This document shows, one piece after another, positions 23,401 through 35,400 of a stretch of DNA of 64,000 nt (its first letter is position 1; each line of letters begins with the position of its first letter). Position numbers and translations under genes: made by a program. The notes beneath the pieces are model-generated. The model searched no databases. It was not told where the DNA came from and saw only the letters and a program-made list of their open reading frames with translations. The stretch is from Branchiostoma lanceolatum (taxonomy: Eukaryota; Chordata; Leptocardii; Amphioxiformes; Branchiostomatidae), in assembly GCF_035083965.1 (NCBI RefSeq), contig NC_089727.1:5275501-5339500 (forward strand). The letters are read 5' to 3'.

Positions 23401-26400
23401 GTAGGCTTTCATAATTGTAGATGCCAAAAATGCACTTATCTTCATGAATAGCACTGATGTTCTTTATGTTGTTGATGTCATGTCACAATGAATTGAGGAT
23501 AATGCACATTTCCTGGGTACTCCATTTTGTTTGGTAGATTTGATTTGTATCTAATTTGTGTTGAGAGTAAGCTGACACTGCTAGGCTTTGAAAGAAAAGC
23601 ATTAGGCTATAGTAATGTATATCTATATATCTCTGTTAGAATGACAGTTTGATTGGCTATATAATAGGCTGCCATCTGCCATGGAAAGAAAGGTAAAATT
23701 GTTGCACAGCAGTTTATTAATGTGTCAAATTACCACTGTTCTGACTAGCATCAAATATAGATACTTATGATATTGATAAGGTAATGGTTACCTTAAATTA
23801 CACAAAATTTGGTTGCATGAGAATTTGGGCAACTGATTTAAAATCAAGACAAAGAGAGCCTTCTCATTTTTTCATTAATTGATTAATCCTCTAGAACTGT
23901 ATTTTGTTTTGTTTTGTTTTGTTTTTAGAAATAAACTTTCGTAATCAACCTGTGAAATGTTATTCCTCTACTCTCGAGCATGGAAAAAAATTGCTGAGGT
24001 TAGAGACTTGAAGCACTAGACACTGTCATAAAAAATTAAAAAGACAATCATTGGAGTGTACTATATATGGGTAGTATGGGCAGAGATCAAGCATGAAAAG
24101 AATCCATCCTGTTTAGGCTGCACCAAGTAATTTTTATGGATGACGTCCTTTGGAAACCCTAAATCTAATGCGAGAGCGCGAAAAAAACAACAAGAAGGGC
24201 CGAAAAAAACAAGATGCCTAGATTTGAAAAATCTTGTCAGCAGGAAAAATCTGCACTGCTGACAGGATGATCAGTAGAAAAATTGCACTACTGAGAGGAC
24301 GATCCTGTCAGCAGTAGAAAAAATGCACTGCTGACAGGATGATCCAATTTTTTCTACTGATGACAGGATCATCCTGTCAGTAAGTAGCCACTTCCTTATT
24401 TATGCATTTTGCGTAACGAGTTATATGCATTTTGCATGACAAGTTTTACATTAATCTTACGATTTGCGGTACTGTCGTAACTCTTTGGTCATAGTTACAG
24501 GAAGCGGAATTTCTTGTTTTTTTTCTGGGTACAGACCAAAATCAATGCGCGCGCGGACGTCATCCATAAAAATTACTTGGTGCAGCCTTATCATGTAGTG
24601 ACCCTCCCTTGGGAATGGGACCTACATTAGCTTCAACTATTGTTACTTAACAATATTCAGAAATTATTTATCAAACCTGACAGGACTTATGCTATGATTA
24701 AGTGCCTGCTTCACGTAATTATTTTTTAAGTGGATGTAACAAAACAGACATGGGAGGAGGTATTTTTGTTTGTCGTATCAAAGAATCAGGGATATTCAGT
24801 ACAGAAAAGATATCTGGACATCATAAACAGATTTATATTCATTTAGAACTGTGGATTATGTAAATACATGTAGGTTTAAACGTTAAACCAGAGCTCTGAG
24901 AGGGTATCAAAGGCATTGGTTTGAAGCATAAAACTGTCATACAATACATACACATGTATAAGTTGTACGTTAACGGTTACTTAGAGCATAATTGATGTAA
25001 GCGTCAGTGTTAGTTTGCAGAATCATTTGTCTGCACTTGCTAGCACTCTAAGCCCTTCACAGGGAACCCTTGATGTAATTCACGGTGTAATTCATTCTCT
25101 CCGGATTCTGTTTCTGATTTATATGACCAGGAATATACATGAGCATGAATATAATGTTTGAAGAAAAATGTGCAAATCATCACATTAATATTCAAATACC
25201 AAAGGGCTTGATTTATGTGTGGTCTGAACAAAGGTCTGATAAAGGCTTAATTATGCTTTTGTCCCAACTACAGTTCAGGTGCAGGATATGCTTAATGTAC
25301 CCCAGAGACTGATACTAAGGAAAGTTTCAGATGTGGTTTGGTAACAAAAAATGAACCCTACAAGATTAGGTCGCATCTGGATCTATCTAACAAAATTTTT
25401 ACTTTTTCCTTTAATACTAGTAGGTCTGTGCATTGTGTATTGTTTTTCACTGTGCTTAATTTTGAGCACGGACAGCAATTTTGTCAACTTCTGGCACATT
25501 TGAATGTTTTTCTCAGACCCTCGGTCCCAGCCCTCCCGCGGCTCAGATCTGGTCGTCCCGCAGTTGGGCTGGTACCTTGGGTGATACGGAATACACTGTG
25601 TTTTAAATGTAAGCCGCAGGAAAGCTTTAACTGTGCAGTCACCACCCACACAGGGCTTTACATGCAGTGCTAGCAGGGTGTGCAGATCGAGGATTGGGCT
25701 GCACAGCCACATGAGAGCCTGCAGAGGAGAACAACTTTTCCATTGATCTTTGAAAGCAAAAAAAACAGCCATCAACATCATTCTCTATAGATAATAGTAT
25801 CCATCATACTGCTGCTGAGGTCCCTTCACATCATACTGCTGCTGAGGTCTCTTCACACCGCGCTACCTAATATGAAATAATCACAACCTCTCTTGCAGAG
25901 TAACCTATCCTAACGTTGACAAACTGACTTGTTCTGCCCTTTAGGTTCTATGTTGTACATTGACAAACTGCCTTGTTCTGCCCTCAGGTTGTACGTTGTA
26001 CATTGACAAACTGTCTTGTTCTGCCCTCAGGTTGTATGTTGTACATTGACAAACTGCCTTGTTCTGCCCTCAGGTTGTACGTGTCGCCTGCCCGCACCGC
26101 CACCCCTACCCACAAGAACACCAGCCCCTACAAGTGGGTCCGCCAGGACTTCGAGAAGTCCAGCCCAGAAATCGACTCCACAAGACAGAGTCTCTTATTG
26201 AAACTAGACGAATGTTCTAGAGGTAACTACTCAGACTTTAGTCTGCGGGTGCTGGTTAAAAGACTTTCAAGTGTTGTGAAATTCTTGCTTTAAAATGATT
26301 GTAGTCCAGATTCACAAGTACTAACTGGCTAATGCTTTGGTCCCATTTCCAATCCGGGGCCCGGCCGGGCTGTTTTCAAAAAGAAAAAAGAAAAAATGCA

Positions 26401-29400
26401 TATCAAGAAAATACACATTATATCATCATCATCTTGACGTGAGAATGTCACGGATGGCCATAACCCTCCTCCTCCAGTCCTCTCTGTCACACATTATATA
26501 GTAAGGAGTAATTAATTTAATGTTAACGTTTTGTGTCTTTTGTTGTCTTTTATATCATTTTTTTGTTCCCACAAGCTGCCCGGCCGGGCCCGGATTAGAA
26601 ATTGGACCAAAGCATTAGCCTGGTATCGAAACCTATTATAGTTATTGAGTCTCTTTTGTCCTCTCTGCAAATAGACGTGAGAGGAGACAGTGAAAAAGAC
26701 CCAGCAGCTATAATAGGTCTGGATACCAGGCAACTGCTGGCTTCCAATGTTGTTAACCTGTAAGGCTATTGTAAGAAAATTGGAGCAAGACAGCTGCCAT
26801 TTATTAAGAACACGTCCCACCCATATTCTTATTCTACAGACTCCTGTCATTTAGAAAAGGTCAGAAAGTCTTGATTGTCTTTCTACAGATTTGATTTCTT
26901 GCTGTCTTGCTCCATTAGTTTGTTTGTGACAATTAGCCATGAATCAATGTGACATAGCAACATGCATTCAGATCATGCATTCAGACTTTTCAATGCCATT
27001 ACAATTTGTAAATTCAGACTTTGACATTGCATCTTTGTTCAGTTCAATTCTCTGTCTTTTATGGTGTGATTTGTACAGTACTTTTCTTAAAAGTCAATGA
27101 AAATGACTCTTTTGTTATTTCTTTCTTGTGTTTAATTGTAAAAACACAAAAATCTATGCTTTGAACTATACATGTAGCAAAAGTTGTGCTTTTTCATTTT
27201 CAATCTGCAATTTTCTCTGCCTACTTTTCTTTCCTTTGAAAACTCCTGCAAAACATTTACTTATTCTTTTCCCTTTCATGTCTTTTCTTTTCTTCCCTCA
27301 CTTCTGCCACATCCACGGACACTCCAGGTAACTATACAATTTTCCATTTATCATAATTCGATTGTCTTTCTTTCAGGTTATACTTCTGTTTATAGTCCAA
27401 ATGTATCGAGAGACTCAAATGATCAGATAGCTAGTTTAAGTCCCATTGAGGAGGCACAGCCCCCTAGTCCCACCATACCCCAGATCAAGCAGCAGCTGAG
27501 AGATATACGTACGATTACTGGTGAGTATTGCCATGCAAAAAACACCTTCTGACATATTTAGAAACAAACAGTTTTACCATTAATTTAAAGATAAACAGCA
27601 AATCTGTAAAAAATCTTGCATTCAAGTTTAATGTTGCAACTACTATTACAGTTAGTATGTTTTGAAATTTCTAGAACATCACATGAAAGACTCGTCAGAT
27701 GTTTGCTAGTCATACCTCTCACCACAGTTATCATTGTGTAACCTGTATTAAGTACATTAGTGACTCCCCTGAACTTTGTTGTAGGCATAGTTATCCCACA
27801 TTAAGATATCCCAATTTGGGATCTTCTCTGTCAGTTTGGGATGGAATGTAGTGGTTCCTATGTATATATTCCATGTTTGACAGATCCTTTAGGCAAAATT
27901 GATACGTCATGGTGGTAAGTTTTTGGTGATATTTTATTGTCACAATATGCTATTTGGTGAAACACAATGTATTATGCTTATGAGTTAGCTACACAGAAAT
28001 CAACTGTTTGACTATGATACATATATTACATGATATTCAGTATGGAATATTCAAAGTGTTTTTGAAGGCCTTATCCATAATATCCTGCTTAAAAATGTTT
28101 TCAAGCATTCATGTACATGTACATGTACTTACTCAAAGACCATGTACAGATATCCTAACTCAGAGTTCCTCTTCCCATCACCAGCCTCCAAATGGTCGTC
28201 TGCCAGCTCCCCCTCCAGGTCAGGCACCCTCACACCCAGGTGGGTTTTATGTTAAAATACTATCATATGGTTAAAGACCCACGTGGGTTGATATTAGGTC
28301 AGGTACCCTCACACCCAGGTGGGTTTTATGGAAAAATAGTGGCTGAAGACCCACATGGGTTAGTTTTAGGCCAGGCACCCTCACGCCCAGGTGGGTTCTA
28401 TGTAAAAATATTGTTATGTGGCTGAAGACCCATGTGGGTGTTAGGTCAGGCACCCTCGGAACCAGGTTGGTTTTATGTAAATTGTAAAACTTTCGCGGTG
28501 GCTTGATTTTTGCAATTTTCGCTGTGGTCACTCTGCTATGCTAGGACCTGAGTGCGGCCATGGCAGACAGGATGGAGTGGTCAGCGGTTGTGCATGGACT
28601 TGCCCCGTCCCCCCCGGGGGTCGACTGATGATGATTATGTATTCATGTCACTGCAAACATGTCTTCCTTGTATAACTACAGTACTGCACAATTGTAGCAA
28701 ACGCAAATTTAGAACACAGCAAAAACCTTCTGTTCTTACCAAACATGAAATGAAACCACTGAAAATAAATGAATTTACAGTAAAAAGACAATTATGTGGT
28801 TGAAGACCCACACGGGTCAGACCAGGCACTGTCGTACCATTCTGGTCTCGAGAAGAAATACTCTTCTACTTTTCACTGTAAACTCACACAGGCTTGATGT
28901 TGCAGTAGGTGAGTAAAGAAAGTTTTTGCAGTGTGGTCATGGTGTTAAGATCTCAAGGTGGAGAGGTCACCATGAAAATGAACCCACTTTGAACATTTCA
29001 AAATTTACAGTAGCTGACAGTTTGTTTCTTTCATCCTTGGTCTGCAGCACTCCTCTGGACGAGGCGTTCCTGAGACGGAAGGAGAGCGATGACGCGGACG
29101 ATGAAGACGAGGACAGCTACAAACTACAGGACATGACAGACGTACAAGTCATGGCCAGGATTCAGGAGGAAAGTAAGTCAACAACAGCACACTACTGTCA
29201 AGAACTGAAAACCTACACTACTATTAGAAAGAGATATTTCTGTACTAATTCATTCAAAGCCCTTTTCAGCTACAGTATTTCAGGCCTGTGATGTTAGTTG
29301 GAGATTTGTTGTACAGGAATTCTTGTCGTATGTCTAAATCTTCTCTTAGAGTGTCGAGAAAACAAATTATTAGAACCCACTCTGAAACTATAAGCTGGTC

Positions 29401-32400
29401 CTATATTGAATTTTGAATTTGGGAAATTATTCTCCTTTACAGGTTTGTTCAATGTTAGTGCTTCAATCTAAAGTGGATGTTGAGATATGAAACATGTTGC
29501 ATGTCACTGCGGTTACCTGTGAAGATGTAAGATGTGTTTTCTCCCTGTAGCTCTGAGAAAGAGCCAGACTAGCACGCCTACGACACAAACCCCGCCGGGA
29601 CGCGAAAACTCGCCAAGAAACAAGTCCTCCAACAGCAAGGAGAACGTGCCTCCCCAGCAGTGGCACGGGAGGGAGAACAGCATGGATAAAATCCTGAAGT
29701 CCGCTCGAGCCATCCTCGAGTTCGGACACCAAGTCGAGATGAGGGGAGGTTCGGCACCAGACGTGCTGGAAAGCAATTTTCTTGCCAACGAAACGTTCCC
29801 CATACTCGAGGAACTGCACGCTCATAAGAAAGACAAGTTTAAACCCTATGCTGAAGGTGCAAAGCCCATCGGCATGGAGCAATTCAAATCAAAGCCTATT
29901 GTATCTAGCAAAGTTGCAGACCCAAAGAGTTCTACGGAGCCAAAAATGGGACTAACTGCAGCAATCGCTGAAGAGAAGAGCCGCCTAGAGAAGAATGCTG
30001 GTACTGCATATAGAGGCCATGACAGCACTGACAAAGTAAGCAAGCAAATGATTGAAAGCAATGCCAAGATGGAAAAAGAAATGACAAGGATGCAAGAAAT
30101 CAACAAGAAGGAAACACATGACATGGTGAGAAAACGACTTTTTGAAGATTTTAATATGGAATGGGAAGATAATGAAAAGGCAGAAGAGGTTGAGAGAGCT
30201 CAGAGGAGGGTTAAAGAGCAAGAAGACATGTCAGAGTTAACGCTTGAGGTAGCCAGGGCTACAGAAATGGTTCAGAATATGCTAAAAACTGAGGGAAAGT
30301 ACAAGGAAGCTGACGGGGAAAGCTATGAGAATAGGGAGAAGATAGATGAGAATTTACAAGTTGATCAGAAGGAAAAAGGGTTGAGGCTTGAGGAGGTCAT
30401 AGGTCAGGAGCGCAGGCAAGATAATGAAACCAAGGAGGCAGAAATGCAAGAAGATAGCGCTGCATACAAAGTAGCTGAGAAGGTTGTAAGGGCATTCCAA
30501 GATGGAGACCAAGAACCAGATGTGTCAGCGGTCATTCCTGAAGATAGAAATAGTGCAGTAAAAGTGCCAATTCACACACAAGAAGCAAAACTAGGTCATG
30601 CACAGGAGAATGGCCATGATGTCATAGAAACGCCTGAACAAGCTCCGAAAGCAAGGAATAGGTTCTTCTCAGGAGACCATGTACCCACTTCAGAAGAGTT
30701 AGCAAACCTTGATGATTCGGTCCAAGCTGTGCCAGAGAGGTTTCTCACGAGGAGTCCTCGGGAAGATAACGACAAACCCCTGCTACAAGACAACAAATCA
30801 GTTTCTCAAGACAATGACTACGTTCCTGAAGACACAAGCAAGCTACCAGAGAGTTACTTGAAGTTGAAGCAGCTCCTCGCCGAGGGAGTGGAAGTGGACG
30901 AGACTGATCTGAGCTTGATGGCAGGAGGGGACAAGTCATCAGATGGAGATAAGAAGTCTAAACAAGATACCCAGACAAGCAACTCACCCCAGCAGAAAAG
31001 CATCAGTGACAAGGCCATGCTCGCAAGAAAGTCACCAGCCAGCAAAGCAGTGGATCCACAGCTTAAAAAGACAGCAATTGGAGCCAGCCAGCAATCCCTC
31101 CCATCTCCAAGGACCCAAGCGTCTACAGAGCAGCACCAGAATGCTGCCAAAAGAGTTGATAGTCCAGAAGAATGTGCTGGATCAGACGATGGCAGTGTCG
31201 GCTTTTCGCGCGATGACCGCAGCTACCGCTCCTTACCAAGAATGTCGAGGCCACGGAAGGGATCTGGCTCCACCGACAAGCCGCTCCTGACCCAAAACCT
31301 GCTGCAGAAGCGATTTCTGGAGTCCAATGGTTACGACACCTCTCAACAAGAGGAGACGATGAAATTCCAGGCCCTTCCGGAACACAGTCATCTGGCAAAG
31401 TGGCTGAGCACCCAAAACACACCAAAGGCAAAGCACTTGCAAGGAAGCTTGGATCGTAAAGGAATGAAGACCGCTCGTTCTCACAAACCAGAGGACGCCC
31501 GCAGTTCGAAATCAGACATGTATCCCATGACAGCGAAACGCAGAAGCGGTCTGAAACCCCCTCGCAGCTTCGGACTGAGCCTGCACTATCCCATGGCACA
31601 CGCGTTGAAAAGCAACGATCCAGAGGGATGTCGTAGCCCGGCTTCGGACATCGTAAGGAGGACTCCACATGAACGACGCACGTCAGAGTCTGAAGGCTAC
31701 AAGACGCCCAGCTCGGACAACAGCGGGAGTCTTCTGCACGTGGACGACGTGAAGCTTGTGGCGCGGCTTCAGGAAGAAAGTAAGGGAGCGTGGGGCGAAT
31801 GTTTGACATCTGTGGCGCCGTGCTCATGCTTGACGCTGTTGTACTGGCCTTAACAGCATGATGGCCACATGTGATAGAGCACACAGCATGCTCATGAAAA
31901 AAAAAACTGGACCTGATGCAAACCACTAACCACATTTTTGTGCACCTCACATCATCTGTGGTGTCGGACACCTCACTGTAAACCTGGGCAATACCAAGTT
32001 GAGAGCTTGAATTGTTTCCAGATTCTTTTACTTGCAAATTTGTGATGTTTAACATTGTCTTTTCTTGTTGAAATTGTAGACCTGTGAACTTTAGATAAAG
32101 AATAATGGATCAGAAAAAGTATGGTATAAAAAATTTGTCTTTTACCACCACAAATTCAGATCAATGAATCGCTTTCGTATTCTTATTTGATACATTCTTT
32201 ATCAGTTCTACTTTATAAAAAAAGTTATATGGCAATTCTTTACCTAAAAATTTGGAAGTCATTCTTTGGACAAAGGAAACAAAGACTTGGTTTTGCCCAA
32301 TTTGTGACTGTTCCAATGACCTGTTACCTGACTTGTTAACCTGTGTTGCTTCACCTTCAGTTGATCAGGAGATGTCAGTCTGAGTGTTTGATTCACGTTT

Positions 32401-35400
32401 TCTCCCAACTTTGCATGAACTTCTCACATGCAGCCAGGACAGCTTAATGCATTTGTTTATAACCCTGCCATTGTTTATGGATGTACTTGTACTTGTTCAT
32501 GTTCATGTTTGAGTGGAAAGAATTTCACGAACTGGGGTTTGTACATTATATCAAAATGCTCAAAGAGTTTGAGACGAAGTCTCTGTGTCATGGTCCCTTC
32601 ATTTACAAGACTTTCATGATCATTTACTGGGAAATTATTTGATAGTTTTGTAATGCTGTTTTTGTGTACAAACCCTGGTATATACCATTACATGTATGTT
32701 CCTGTTCTGTCAATGACATGTTATTTGGATTTTCTCCATAGATAAATGTTGTTCGTTTTATTCAAGTGTAATGATATGGTCAGAGATTTGCCAGCATTGC
32801 TTTGCTTGCAAAACTCTAATGCACTTCTTGTGTTTGTTTTTTAATCTTCAGGTTTACGCCAAGAGCTATCTCCAAGAAGACTATCGTGTAAGTATTCTTT
32901 ATAGTTCTACTGCAATTAGCAATGTGTGAGTAAATATCACATGCTACTAGTTCTGTGTTTATGGAAAGTCTTATCTTCAGCACAATTTTCTATTGATATG
33001 AACTCAACCTTTCTGGATTTTTCCATTTCAAATTCATGAGTCTTTGTGCAACCGTCTTCACAATTTGAATATAGAAAGATAGCAGTGACCTTTGTACTAA
33101 TTCTAGATTCTCTCAAATGATTCTAAATAGAGCATTCATGTTGTTTTGACAGCTCCCAGACAAAGACCAGATACTCTACCATACGACGACGGTGACCCTT
33201 ATCCAGAAGACGAATACGAGTCGCCGAGAAACTTGTACTACTCCCCGCGGGACTCCCGGAGCTCCTCACGGTCACAGTCGCCTCAGCGCCACTTGGGAGA
33301 CTCCCCCAGAAACCAGTCCCCTAAAGTGCAGAGAAAACAATATTATACAAATGGTGAGGAGAAAGTCACTTACAATAGATTTTGAGAAATAACAGAATTG
33401 CTAAATAAATGTAACAGTTGTATTATCAATAGAAGGGTTGCTAAATAATTGCATCATCAATAATAGGGTTGCTAATATGATGGAAAATTAATTATCTTTT
33501 CACATTCAAAGGCATCTTTGTTTTCAACTCAGAGTTTTGGTATAAAACCTGGTTCTCCAGTTGTTTCCTTCAGTCACTGACGAAAGATGCTGTTTGAAAC
33601 GTCTGACTGTTTCAAAATTTTATCCAGTTGCTTGAGTACTGTCTTTTGGCGTATCTTATTACCTGGATGTCTAATCTGCATGGTTCTTTCTCCTTGTAGA
33701 TGACAATAGAAGTGGAAGTAGTAACCTAAGTGGGAGCAACAGCAGCCTCCACAGCACCCCTGTCAATGGGGAAGGCAGAGGTGAGAACATGTCGTTAAAA
33801 CTTCTGCCTATCTTTCACGTCTTACTCTCATACGTATGTTGTTACTTTCCTCAGTCTACAATGGACAGCCCCAAGTGTTTTATGGACTAATCTCATTACA
33901 ATCCTTACAATGTCAATATATACCAGCATGTCTTTTTCAGCAAAATCAGATATACCCCAAACTGGTCACTCAGTGTTGTTTCTGAGGCAATTAGTGATTT
34001 TTTGTCGTATCTTGATTTTGTGCCTTGCTTCACAATTCCCTCCCCACAACTTTACTAACTGGCTGTTGTTGAACCAAAAAAACTTAAACTGACTTAATTA
34101 AGTTGCACTACACTGTACTTTTCTCAGGCATATGTACAGTGGACAGCTCAGTTTCTTCATCACGTTATCACATTACAATCCTATGTCAGCGCGTACTGAA
34201 CTTCCTCAGAAAAATCAGATATTCCTCTTGCACAATTCCTGCCCTTTACAAGCTGGCTGCTGTTGAACCAGAAAACAAATTGTGGTCCAGTATTCAAACT
34301 TTCCACACTCTTGAGATTTTGAGTGCTTTATGGTAATGTGATGTCTTTTGTCAAAATTCTTGCTGCTGTAAAGATCCTTCATAGATCTTGACTTCTCGAG
34401 TACCCTTTACAAAGGTTCTCTTCAGTAGCATACAGAGTCAGACGGTATGCACAGGGGAGTACCTGAACTTTTGTGGAAATGCTTCAGTGTGGAAATAGCC
34501 TAAATGGAGTAGTTAATGTAGTGACCCTTGTAGTATGTACTACCTGTTACTTTCTGTACTGACTGCAGTGCAAAACATGTTCATGTTTGAATAAGTATGG
34601 TATTATAGTAAAGTTGAAAAAATGAGAAGAAATGCTACCATCGCATACCTGTTCGTAAATGATGCCATTTAACAAGATAATTGTTTTGTTGATGTTGTAT
34701 TGATGCTGTTTTGTCTCCCCAGCCCTTTATACACCCAAACTCAAATATTACTACTGAGTAGTCCTAGAAGTAGAAGACTTACCTATGATTGAATAGTGAG
34801 GCATCTGTTAGATGACAAATTAAACCTTGTCTTTTGACTTATTACACGTATTGCAAAAGGTTTCAGGCTGTTTAAGCTTGAAAGCAGTGTGGGCTTTTTA
34901 TTTACTATAATAAGACGACATTTTGTAATATTCTTACAAGAAAAAAGCATCAGAAACTACCACTTTAAGTACCACTTATAAATCATACTCATCACATATA
35001 CTTAACTAAAAAGAAACCAACTCCGCCACTCCTGCAGAGAAACAACCACTAAGACGCAGTATGCCCAACCTCTCCAAATCCACAAACCCAGCTACTAACC
35101 AGCAGTCAAGCCCCGTCCGTAACAGCCAGAACCAGGAGTCCAAGATGAGGACTCCGACCTCCACGGGCAGCCCAGCAGCTCGAGAGAGTGGACTCAGACA
35201 ACCACAGGTAGGAAGCTGCCTAGCCCAGAAAACCAGCAGACATTGCAATACACGGCTTGGGATATTCTGCACAACACAGCTTGTACAAAACTATGTTCCC
35301 CTTCTGTCTTGCAGCTTTTTATTTCCACATTGCTGTCTTAAGACCATGCAAACCCTTCATGTAGTCATCATTCTTCCATTCAATCTGCATCTTTTGTACT

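Larger units (their letters stand above)
11454..26073 (+). other. SLAIN intron 1 (14.6 kb), repeat-rich
   Basis: The intron separates the N-terminal exon from the rest of the gene. Apart from the transposons and repeats listed separately, no coding exon was supported; most open frames are short and random. A large first intron is a common site for enhancers, but none could be picked out by eye. Confidence 0.7.

Noticed and set aside
28008..28425. Open frames over the minisatellite giving a repeated G-Q-x-P-S-x-P-G-G-F-Y pattern
   Set aside because: The pattern is the translation of the ~75-bp DNA repeat in a frame that does not fit the SLAIN exon phases.
31123..32055. 310-codon minus-strand frame opposite SLAIN exon 6
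   Set aside because: It is the antisense shadow of the biased codon use in exon 6; cysteine- and serine-rich without domain pattern.
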